Shown here: positions 7,835 through 14,695 of the stretch, one piece after another
Layout: each line of letters opens with the position of its first letter
How positions within the stretch are numbered: position 1 is the stretch's first letter
NCBI RefSeq assembly: GCF_005877005.1
Contig: NZ_SSNH01000001.1
Location: 248,001-312,000, forward strand
Origin: Sinomonas susongensis
GTDB lineage: Bacteria > Actinomycetota > Actinomycetes > Actinomycetales > Micrococcaceae
Length of the DNA: 64,000 nucleotides
Direction of reading: 5' to 3'
Made by a program: the position numbers and the translations under genes
The notes under the pieces: model-generated
The model's input: the letters and a program-made list of their open reading frames with translations, nothing else
The model's database searches: none
What the model was told of the DNA's origin: nothing

Positions 7835-8864
7835 GATTGGCGGAGGGGAGGTCATGCTCCTCGGGATCGCCGAGGTCCTCAGGGAAATCGGGGTCGACGT
7901 GCTCGTGCTCGGCCCGGAACACCCGGGAGGCCTCATTGCAGCTGCGCGAGAGCGCGGCTTCAACGTCGATGCGCTCCCGTGCCGAGGGCGGGCCGAGTAC
8001 ATGCTGGCGCTCCGGCGCTGGCGGAAGGCGCACCCCGAAGGGGTCCTCTGGTGCAACGGACTCATCCCTTCCGCGGCGACCGCGGGGATGCCGCAGCGAA
8101 TAGTCCACCTCCATCAGCTCCCGCTGGGGCCGCAGCAGCTCATCGTTTCCGCTGCTCGCGTCAGGGCTCTGGCGACCCTCGTTCCATCCCAATTCATGGC
8201 CTCGAAGGTGCGAGGCGCGCGGGTGCTCGCGAACTGGTCCCCGGAACTCGAACGGGTGCTCGTTCCGCGGGGGAACGGTCCCGTCCGCCTCGGCTTCCTT
8301 GGGCGGCCGTCCGAGGCGAAGGGCATCCCGGTCCTGGCCGACGCTATGGCGCGCCTCCGGCACCGCGCTCCGCTCCGCTACTTCCTCCGAATCGCCGGTG
8401 AGCCGCGGTTTGTCGACGCCCGAGAGCGGGTCGTGGTCGAAGGCCGCATCCGGTCCCTCGGGCGCTCAGTCCAAGAACTCGGATGGATGGTCGCGGACGA
8501 GTTCTTCGGCACGATCGACATCCTGGTGGTGCCGTCCGTCCGCGACGAGTCGTTCGGACTTGTGGTCACGGAGGCCATGTCCGCGCGTGTTCCCGTCGTC
8601 GTGACCGATGCGGGCGCCCTGCCGGAGGTAGTAGGCCACGAGCACCCCTGGATCGCCCGCGCCGGCGACGCCGACTCCCTTGCAGACGTTATCGCTGCGG
8701 CGGCCACCGCGCTGCCGGCGGACGACGTCGTCGAACGCGCCCACAGGCGCTGGGTGGAGCTGTTCTCACCGGAGGTGGGTCGCGAGTCGGTCAGGAGCCT
8801 TCTGTCCGCGCTCGGGCTCGCGCCCGAGGAGAAGCGGGTCGAGCAAGCGGGGAGCACACCATGA
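7800..8864 (+). CDS. Glycosyltransferase family 4
   Basis: 354 aa. The ATG at 7800 has an ideal AGGAGG (7786-7791), the only strong Shine-Dalgarno of the cluster, and lies inside the 3' end of the O-antigen-ligase-like gene. The N-terminus, IVLAANNGEIGGGEVMLL, has the GGGE acceptor-side loop seen in many GT4 proteins. The C-terminal domain shows VRLGFLGRPSEAKGIPVLADAM, then VVPSVRDESFGLVVTEAMSARVPVVVTDAGALPEVV, which contains the E-x7-E motif (Glu of DESFG and Glu of TEAMS). It is a likely cytosolic retaining transferase adding one sugar of the repeat unit. Donor and acceptor are unknown. It is followed by an ATGA overlap with a GT2 gene. Confidence 0.87.
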   Translation: MTHIVLAANNGEIGGGEVMLLGIAEVLREIGVDVLVLGPEHPGGLIAAARERGFNVDALPCRGRAEYMLALRRWRKAHPEGVLWCNGLIPSAATAGMPQRIVHLHQLPLGPQQLIVSAARVRALATLVPSQFMASKVRGARVLANWSPELERVLVPRGNGPVRLGFLGRPSEAKGIPVLADAMARLRHRAPLRYFLRIAGEPRFVDARERVVVEGRIRSLGRSVQELGWMVADEFFGTIDILVVPSVRDESFGLVVTEAMSARVPVVVTDAGALPEVVGHEHPWIARAGDADSLADVIAAAATALPADDVVERAHRRWVELFSPEVGRESVRSLLSALGLAPEEKRVEQAGSTP

Positions 8865-9814
8865 ACAAGCCAGCGGCGTCCGTGATCATCCCGACGCGCG
8901 GGGGTGCCGGGCGGCTGCCGGTCCTGCTCGCCGCGCTCGCGGCCCAGGACACGGAGGACTTCGAGGTGGTCCCCGTGGTTGACGGGGACGTCGATGGGAG
9001 TGAGGACGTCCTCCGCCGCTGGTCCGGGCAGCTGCCTTTGAAACCGGTCGTGCTCCCGCAGAATCGCGGCCGCGCGGCCGCTCTCAACGCAGGAGCCGAG
9101 GCGGCGGCCGGGCGCGTCCTCGTCCGCTGCGACGACGACCTAGAACCGCGCGCGAACTTCATCTCGGGGCACCTTGCCCGGCACGCGGCAGAGGCGTGCG
9201 GTGTGGTGGGCCTGACGACCAATGCCTTCCCAGACACCCCCTACGCGAGGGCGTACGGGCGCAAGGCCGATGCCCGAGCCATCGCCGCTGCGCTCGCGCT
9301 CCCTGCCCACCGGACCTGGCGGCTCTGGTCAGCCAACGTCTCGGTCCCTGCCTCCCTCCACAGACAGCTCCGCGGCTATGACGGGCGCTACCGCCGATAC
9401 GGCTGGGAAGACGTCGACTTCGGCTATCGCCTGCACCGAGCCGGCCTTCCGGTTGTAGTCGCCCCCGAACTCATGGCGGTCCACCACGGCGCTTCGACGA
9501 CGACGGCGGCACGCGCCGTTCGAGCGCTGCACTCAGGCGCCGCACGCGAGACGTTCGTGACCGTGCACGGCGAGGCCGCCATTCGGGAGTTCGACGGCAG
9601 TCGGTCGCGGGCCTCCCGCAGCCTGTGGGACAGGCTCGTTCGGGGCGCGAGCGCGGTCGCCACCGAGCGGACGCTGCGTGCCTACGGGACGCTCGCCGAC
9701 GTGGCGGTTCGCGCCCTGCCTGCGGGCGTAGGGGAGAAGCTCATCGCGCTCGCCGTCGAATCGGCCGGGACCGCGGGCGTCAGGTATCCCGAGCGGGCGC
9801 GGGGGAGCTTCTAA
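8861..9814 (+). CDS. Glycosyltransferase family 2
   Basis: 317 aa from ATG 8861, overlapping the previous stop (ATGA). The GT-A core begins SVIIPTRGGAGRLPVLLAAL. The nucleotide-binding Asp lies in VVPVVDGDVDGSEDVL, and RCDDDLEPR is the metal-binding DxD-type motif. NVSVPASLHRQLRGYDGRYRRYGWEDVDFGYRLHRAG is the acceptor/catalytic loop with the ED motif typical of inverting GT2 enzymes and their C-terminal galactosyltransferase-like extension. HHGAST after it resembles the H-x-G metal ligand. It should be a peripheral cytosolic enzyme in repeat-unit assembly. The sugar is unknown. Confidence 0.87.
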   Translation: MNKPAASVIIPTRGGAGRLPVLLAALAAQDTEDFEVVPVVDGDVDGSEDVLRRWSGQLPLKPVVLPQNRGRAAALNAGAEAAAGRVLVRCDDDLEPRANFISGHLARHAAEACGVVGLTTNAFPDTPYARAYGRKADARAIAAALALPAHRTWRLWSANVSVPASLHRQLRGYDGRYRRYGWEDVDFGYRLHRAGLPVVVAPELMAVHHGASTTTAARAVRALHSGAARETFVTVHGEAAIREFDGSRSRASRSLWDRLVRGASAVATERTLRAYGTLADVAVRALPAGVGEKLIALAVESAGTAGVRYPERARGSF

Positions 9815-9861
9815 CGCCGCAGCAAGCACCGGTCGTCGCCTCGGGGCGATCGCAGGATCCG

Positions 9862-9903
9862 GTGGGGGAGACACGTTTTGGCCGATGGGGGAGATACGTT
9901 TTG
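9862..9903 (+). repeat. Duplicated 5'-leader segment with two potential TTG starts
   Basis: The string GTGGGGGAGACACGTTTTGG (9862-9881) is repeated with small changes as ATGGGGGAGATACGTTTTGG (9885-9904 region), 23 bp later. Each copy has a purine-rich ribosome-site-like stretch followed by TTG. Only the second TTG (9901) is in frame with the downstream glycosyltransferase. Confidence 0.75.
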
Positions 9904-11019
9904 GGGGACACCAGACCTGTCGTGGCAATCGCCCACGACTACCTCACGCAGCGCGGCGGGGCCGAGCGCGTCGTGCTCGCGATTCACAGGGCGTTTCCTG
10001 AGGCGACGATCTATACGACGCTCTACGATCCGGACGGTACGTATCCGGAGTTCCGCACGGCCCGGATTGTGACGTCCCGGCTCAATCGCTTCGGAGCGCT
10101 GCGGAGGCATCATCGGGCGGCCCTCCCCTTGCTCGCGCCCGCGGCCAGCGCGCTCACCGTGCCAGCCGACGTCGTCATCGCCTCGACGAGCGGCTGGGCG
10201 CACGGCTTCCGCACGGAGGGGCGCGTTCTTGCCTACTGCCATTCGCCAGCCCGTTGGCTGTATCTCGCCGAGCAGTACCTCGGCAGCGCGGCGAGTCGGG
10301 GCGCGCGCGGGGTTGCCCTCGCGGCCCTCAGGCCGCATCTCGTGCGCTGGGATCGGCGGGCGGCATGGGGTGCGGACCGCTACCTCGCGAACTCGAGCGT
10401 GGTCCGTGAGCGGATCGCCCGGGTCTACGGCGTCGAAGCGGACATCCTTCACCCCCCACACAGCGTCGATGTGACAGCTACGCGGGATCCCGTGCCCGAA
10501 CTCGAGGATTTCGTGGGCGACGGGGGCCACTTCCTGCTCGTGTCGCGCCTCCTCCCGTACAAGAACGTCGACCGGGCCGTCGAGGCCTTCCGCGGACTGG
10601 ACGAGCGTCTGCTGGTGGTAGGCAGCGGGCCGCTCGCTCGGGCTCTCGAAGCCGCACGGCCCCCGAATGTCCGGTTTGCGGGGCTCGTCACAGACGCCCA
10701 GGTCCGGTGGGCGTACGCCTCCGCGACGGCCCTCGTCGCTCCGTCCCACGAGGACTTCGGAATCACGCCCCTCGAGGCGGGAGCTTGGGGGAAGCCCACG
10801 ATCGCGCTTCGCGCCGGCGGCTATCTCGACACGATCTCCGAGGGCGTCACCGGACACTTCATCGAGCGGCCGACGGCGGAGGCCATCCGGGCCGGCGTCG
10901 TCGCCGTCCGCGAGCGGGACTGGGACGCCTCGGCCATCCGGGAGCACGTCGGCCGGTTCTCCGAGGAACGGTTCGGCACACGGCTCGCTGCCGAAGTCGC
11001 CGCTCTCGCTGGAACCTAG
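9901..11019 (+). CDS. Glycosyltransferase family 4 (WbaZ/mannosyltransferase-like)
   Basis: About 372 aa from TTG 9901, chosen because GGGGGAGA lies at 9886-9893 and conserved sequence begins soon after; GTG 9922 is an alternative. The N-terminus VVAIAHDYLTQRGGAERVVLAI is the classical opening of WbaZ-type GT4 enzymes, and AYCHSPARWLYLAEQYL is their conserved mid-domain motif. The C-terminal half has HFLLVSRLLPYKNVDRAVEAF, LLVVGSGPL and APSHEDFGITPLEAGAWGKPTIALRAGG, where Glu of HEDFG and Glu of LEAGA form the E-x7-E pair. It probably adds a mannose-like residue, by family analogy only. Its last 4 bp overlap the end of the convergent nucleotidyltransferase-like gene. It is the last gene of the operon. 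Confidence 0.85.
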   Translation: MGDTRPVVAIAHDYLTQRGGAERVVLAIHRAFPEATIYTTLYDPDGTYPEFRTARIVTSRLNRFGALRRHHRAALPLLAPAASALTVPADVVIASTSGWAHGFRTEGRVLAYCHSPARWLYLAEQYLGSAASRGARGVALAALRPHLVRWDRRAAWGADRYLANSSVVRERIARVYGVEADILHPPHSVDVTATRDPVPELEDFVGDGGHFLLVSRLLPYKNVDRAVEAFRGLDERLLVVGSGPLARALEAARPPNVRFAGLVTDAQVRWAYASATALVAPSHEDFGITPLEAGAWGKPTIALRAGGYLDTISEGVTGHFIERPTAEAIRAGVVAVRERDWDASAIREHVGRFSEERFGTRLAAEVAALAGT

Positions 11020-11906
11020 CCGCTCCGGCGACGACCCAGCACGGACCGCACGACGTCGGCCGCCTTCGATCGGAGCTCTTGGGCGTAGTCGTATGTCCGC
11101 GGCTCGCGGAGGAGCTTCATCCGCAGGTGGTCCCGGTTGACGGACAGGAGCGAGCGGAGGAGTTCCCAGCGCTCTGCCGAGCCGCGCGAGGCGCGCCAGC
11201 GGGCCCGGAAGAGCTCGACACGGGACCCGCCGCGCGAGATCACTTCCCAGACGCCGCGCTCGGGGTGCCCCCGCCACTCGTCGAGCTGACCCGTGGCGGC
11301 GGCCCAGCTGACACCTGCGCCGAGCGTGCGGGCCACGCCCTCAAGCTCCTCCCACTTCTCGGAACCGACCGCCTCGCGCACCGACTGGACGTCGGCGCTG
11401 CCTCGGAGCGGGTCACGGGCGGCGTGGAGGACGATCAGGAGGGCCTGGTCGTCGAGGGCCGGAACCCGGCAGGGCCAGGCGGCGATGACCCACTCCCGGC
11501 GCCGGTCCCAGAGGCGTTCGAAGAAGACCTCGGGGGCGATGCCGATGCCGGGAAAGCTGCGGTGGACGTCGACGTGGCCCCAGTGCTCGCTCCAGAGCGT
11601 CATGGCGTGGTGGAAGACCGAGCCGCTGCGGAACGTCGTCGTGACCTCCCACCCGTGGGCCACGAGCGTTTCGGCGAGCCGGGCTGCGTGCGCGGGCCGC
11701 ACGAGGACGTCGACGTCGGTGCTCGCCCGCCCGGCGGGGTAGAGGCCGGGTTCGGCGGCGTAGCCCTTGATGTGCAGGAGGTCGATCCCGGCTTCGGCCG
11801 TGAGCCATTCGACGAGTGCGTGGCCGAGCTGGATCCGGTCGCCCAGCGGCAGATCGGCCAACGGCGCATCCGGATGCGGATGCGTTCGTGTCTCAAGTCC
11901 CCCCAC
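11016..11906 (-). CDS. Nucleotidyltransferase-like protein (NTP_transf_5-type)
   Basis: 296 aa from a GTG at 11906. The landmark is LLHIKGYAAEPGLYPAGRASTDVDVLVR, matching the 'K G ... R ... D x D' core of the uncharacterised nucleotidyltransferase family often found in polysaccharide and lasso-peptide loci. The two Asp residues of TDVDVLV are the expected metal ligands. The downstream pieces GHVDVHRSF and LDDQALLIVLHAARDP are also typical. The C-terminus is basic (LGRRRSG). It is convergent with the glycosyltransferase operon, overlapping it by 4 bp. Function is unknown; surface-glycan biosynthesis is suggested only by position. Confidence 0.65.
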   Translation of the reverse strand: MGGLETRTHPHPDAPLADLPLGDRIQLGHALVEWLTAEAGIDLLHIKGYAAEPGLYPAGRASTDVDVLVRPAHAARLAETLVAHGWEVTTTFRSGSVFHHAMTLWSEHWGHVDVHRSFPGIGIAPEVFFERLWDRRREWVIAAWPCRVPALDDQALLIVLHAARDPLRGSADVQSVREAVGSEKWEELEGVARTLGAGVSWAAATGQLDEWRGHPERGVWEVISRGGSRVELFRARWRASRGSAERWELLRSLLSVNRDHLRMKLLREPRTYDYAQELRSKAADVVRSVLGRRRSG

Positions 11907-11945
11907 GGTTCCATCATTCTGGCAGGCAGGGACGAAGGCAAACGG

Positions 11946-12290
11946 CTAGGGGCGTCCGTTCACCGCGGAGATCGAGAGCGAGACCCAGCGCGTGAAGTCC
12001 ATCACGGTCTGGGTGGTGGTCGGCGCGTCGGTGGAAACCCCGCGGAAGAACCGCCAGAGGTTGCGGTGGACCCCTGACCCCACCGCGTGGCCGCGGCCGA
12101 ACGTCCCGTCCAGACCGCGCGCGTCCCGATCCCAGTCGATCATCGTGTATTCGACCGCGTTCGTCCCCTCCACGGGACGGCTCAGGATGACGATCCGCTG
12201 ATCGGGGGAGATGGCGCGGACGTTGAAGGGTTTCGGACCGGTGTCACGGAACGTGACCTTGTCCCCAAGCGCGAGGCTCCGGAAGCCCAT
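11946..12290 (-). CDS. Small protein of unknown function
   Basis: 114 aa if translation starts at ATG 12290, where AGGGG lies 5 nt upstream; longer starts at 12323 or 12311 are possible. I do not recognise the family. The sequence has no membrane segment or signal peptide. It contains GDKVTFRDTGPKPFNVRAI, RIVILSRPVE, YTMIDWDRDARGLD and RNLWRFFRG, suggesting a small beta-rich fold (alternating strands, as in SRPBCC-like or PH-like proteins). The frame is well supported by codon periodicity (G/C third positions). It is divergent from glgX, with a 214-bp intergenic region between them. Confidence 0.6.
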   Translation of the reverse strand: MGFRSLALGDKVTFRDTGPKPFNVRAISPDQRIVILSRPVEGTNAVEYTMIDWDRDARGLDGTFGRGHAVGSGVHRNLWRFFRGVSTDAPTTTQTVMDFTRWVSLSISAVNGRP

Positions 12291-12355
12291 GGTGACCCCT
12301 AACAACTGCATCCCCGCTTGCATCCGCGCTGAGTTATGAGCACCAGTGTAAGCGG

Positions 12356-12363
12356 TTGCGCAA
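12356..12363. promoter_or_regulatory. Palindromic core TTGCGCAA, candidate LacI-type operator
   Basis: A perfect 8-bp palindrome (TTGCGCAA) within AGCGGTTGCGCAAAGG lies in the divergent region between the small minus-strand gene and the trehalose/glycogen operon. A CG-centred palindrome of this kind is common in sugar-responsive LacI-family operators. No regulator gene is nearby, so this is only a candidate. Confidence 0.25.
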
Positions 12364-12492
12364 AGGGAATGTCATGGCTGTTACTGAAGCTTCACGGATG
12401 TGACGGGCCCGTGCGGCGGCGCCGCGGCGGAGGCGAAAGGCCTGCGGCACGGACCGGCTTCCGCTCGCCCCGCAAGCGTCGGTGCCGTGGGA

Positions 12493-12498
12493 TAGTGT
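12493..12498 (+). promoter_or_regulatory. -10 box (TAGTGT) for leaderless glgX transcript
   Basis: TAGTGT ends 6 nt before the ATG at 12505 and there is no Shine-Dalgarno, so the transcript probably begins at or next to the start codon. Confidence 0.55.
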
Positions 12499-12504
12499 CG
12501 CTCC

Positions 12505-14607
12505 ATGGAACAGGAGCCCTACGGGGCGCATCTGGCCGAGGGGGGAACGCGCTTTGTGCTGGCGACGGCGCCAGAGGCGGAGCGCGTCGAGGTCTGCCTG
12601 GTCGGCGACGACGGCGTGCAGACCTGCGCGGACTTGGCGCGGCTAGGCGAGGCCGACGGCGCGGTCCGCTGGGAGGGCGACGTCCCGGGAGTCGGCGAAG
12701 GCCAGCTCTATGGCTACCGCGTGCACGGCCCCTGGGAGCCCGAGCGGGGCCTGCGGTTCAACCCTGCAAAGCTGCTCCTGGACCCCTACGCGCTCTCCGC
12801 CGCGGGGACCCTCGGGGGCGAGCAGGAGCTCCACGGCCACGACCTCGGCGATGCGGAGAAGAAGGACACCTCGCACTCGCTCGGACGGGCCATGCTCTCC
12901 GTTGTCTGCGACCACCGCAACTACGACTGGGAGGGCGACCGCCCGCCACGGCGCCCGTACCACGAGACCGTGGTCTACGAAGCCCACGTGAAGGGCCTCA
13001 CCGAGCTGCATCCCGAGGTTCCCGAGGACCTCAGGGGTACCTTTCGGGGCGCGGCCCATCCGGCCGTCGTCGACCATCTGGTCTCCCTCGGCGTCACGGC
13101 CCTCGAGCTCATGCCGGTCCACCAGTTCATCGAGGACCCGGTCCTTGCCGGGAAGGGGCTCTCGAACTACTGGGGGTACAACAGCATCTGCTTCTTCGCG
13201 CCGCACAACGGCTACTCGTCAGACGGGCAGCAGTGCCAGCAGATCGCCGAGTTCAAAGACCTGGTCAAGGCCTACCATCGCGCCGGGATCGAGGTGATCC
13301 TCGACGTCGTCTACAACCACACGGGTGAGGGAAACGACCTCGGTCCCACGCTCTCGTTCCGTGGCATCGACAATGCCGCCTACTACCACCTCGTTCCGGG
13401 CGACGAGTCCCACTACATGGACTACACCGGCACGGGCAATACGCTCAACGTGGGGCACCCTCTGACGCTCCGTCTCGTCGTGGAATCGCTGCGGTACTGG
13501 GTCAGCGAGATGCACGTGGACGGATTCCGGTTCGACCTCGCGGCGTCGCTCGCGAGGGAGGCCGGCGATGTGGACATGGTCTCACCGTTCTTCGAACTCG
13601 TCGCCGCGGACCCAGTCCTCTCGCGGGTCAAGCTCATCGCAGAACCGTGGGACGTGGGGCCCGGCGGCTATCAGGTGGGCAACTTCCCGCCCCAGTGGGT
13701 CGAGTGGAACGGGAAGTTCCGTGACTGCGTGCGCGACTTCTGGCGAGGCGAGCCGGGGACTCTGCGGGAGCTCGCGACGCGGCTCTCAGGCTCGGCGGAC
13801 CTCTACGAGGAGGAGGGGCGTCGGCCCTCCGCCTCCGTGAACTTCGTGACCGTCCACGACGGCTTCACGCTCCGTGACCTCGTCTCGTACAACCAGAAGC
13901 ACAACGAGGCCAACGGCGAGGACAACCGCGACGGGACCGACGACAACCGATCGTGGAACTGCGGCGTCGAAGGCCCCACGGAGGACCCGCGCATCCTCGA
14001 GCTCCGCGCGCGCCAGCAGCGGAACCTGCTCCTCACCCTCATGCTGGCCCAAGGCGTCCCCATGCTCTCCCACGGAGACGAGCTCGGGCGGACGCAGGGC
14101 GGGAACAACAATGCCTACTGCCAGGACAACGAGACGACGTGGATCGATTGGGAGCACGCCGACGGCGAGCTCGTCGACTTCGTGCGACGCCTTGTGCGCC
14201 TGCGTCGAGAGCACCCCGTCTTCCGGCGCCGCAGCTTCTTCGACGGGACTCCTGTCGCGCCCGCGGAGGGCTATCCACTGCCCGACATCGTGTGGCTGGA
14301 CGCCGATGGGACCACCATGGGCAGCGACGACTGGGACGAGGACTGGGCCAAGTCCCTTGCGTTCTTCCTCAACGGCAATGCGGTGCCCGGAGTGAACGGC
14401 GCGCCGCGCGACTCGGACATGCTCGTGATCCTCAACGCCTCCGACAACGAAGTCGACTACCTCATCCCTGCCGGCCACTTTCCCGACAAATGGACGACCA
14501 TGCTCACGACGTGTAGTTCCGGGCTGGTGGGGGAAAGGACTGGTGCGGGGGAGCGCTTCGCAGTGCCCGCTCGCAGTTCAGTCGTGCTCGAGGCCGTCAC
14601 GGAGTGA
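12505..14607 (+). CDS. glgX: Glycogen debranching enzyme GlgX/TreX (first copy)
   Basis: 700 aa GH13 isoamylase-type enzyme that removes short alpha-1,6 branches from glycogen to give linear maltodextrins. The N-terminal CBM48 domain includes [22 protein letters not shown]. The four GH13 regions are present: DVVYNHT, GFRFDLA with nucleophile Asp344, KLIAEPWD with acid/base Glu380, and VTVHDGFT with Asp452. [19 protein letters not shown] is a GlgX-specific loop. Start ATG 12505 fits the leaderless promoter. It heads the operon glgX-glgX-treY-treZ, so the linear chains probably feed trehalose synthesis by TreY/TreZ. The length is normal for the family. It is clearly paralogous to the next gene. 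Confidence 0.95.
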   Translation: MEQEPYGAHLAEGGTRFVLATAPEAERVEVCLVGDDGVQTCADLARLGEADGAVRWEGDVPGVGEGQLYGYRVHGPWEPERGLRFNPAKLLLDPYALSAAGTLGGEQELHGHDLGDAEKKDTSHSLGRAMLSVVCDHRNYDWEGDRPPRRPYHETVVYEAHVKGLTELHPEVPEDLRGTFRGAAHPAVVDHLVSLGVTALELMPVHQFIEDPVLAGKGLSNYWGYNSICFFAPHNGYSSDGQQCQQIAEFKDLVKAYHRAGIEVILDVVYNHTGEGNDLGPTLSFRGIDNAAYYHLVPGDESHYMDYTGTGNTLNVGHPLTLRLVVESLRYWVSEMHVDGFRFDLAASLAREAGDVDMVSPFFELVAADPVLSRVKLIAEPWDVGPGGYQVGNFPPQWVEWNGKFRDCVRDFWRGEPGTLRELATRLSGSADLYEEEGRRPSASVNFVTVHDGFTLRDLVSYNQKHNEANGEDNRDGTDDNRSWNCGVEGPTEDPRILELRARQQRNLLLTLMLAQGVPMLSHGDELGRTQGGNNNAYCQDNETTWIDWEHADGELVDFVRRLVRLRREHPVFRRRSFFDGTPVAPAEGYPLPDIVWLDADGTTMGSDDWDEDWAKSLAFFLNGNAVPGVNGAPRDSDMLVILNASDNEVDYLIPAGHFPDKWTTMLTTCSSGLVGERTGAGERFAVPARSSVVLEAVTE

Positions 14608-14695
14608 ACGGCGGAAGATAACGGCGTCGTCACCACCCATCGCTATGATGCGAGGCACCGAGACCGGTGTGATCCATCACAGACAGAGGAGCTAC

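Noticed and set aside
10707-12077. Plus-strand 456-codon frame over the nucleotidyltransferase-like gene
   Set aside because: It begins inside a glycosyltransferase and is antisense to a gene with a recognisable KG...TDVDVLV core; no domain is seen in it.
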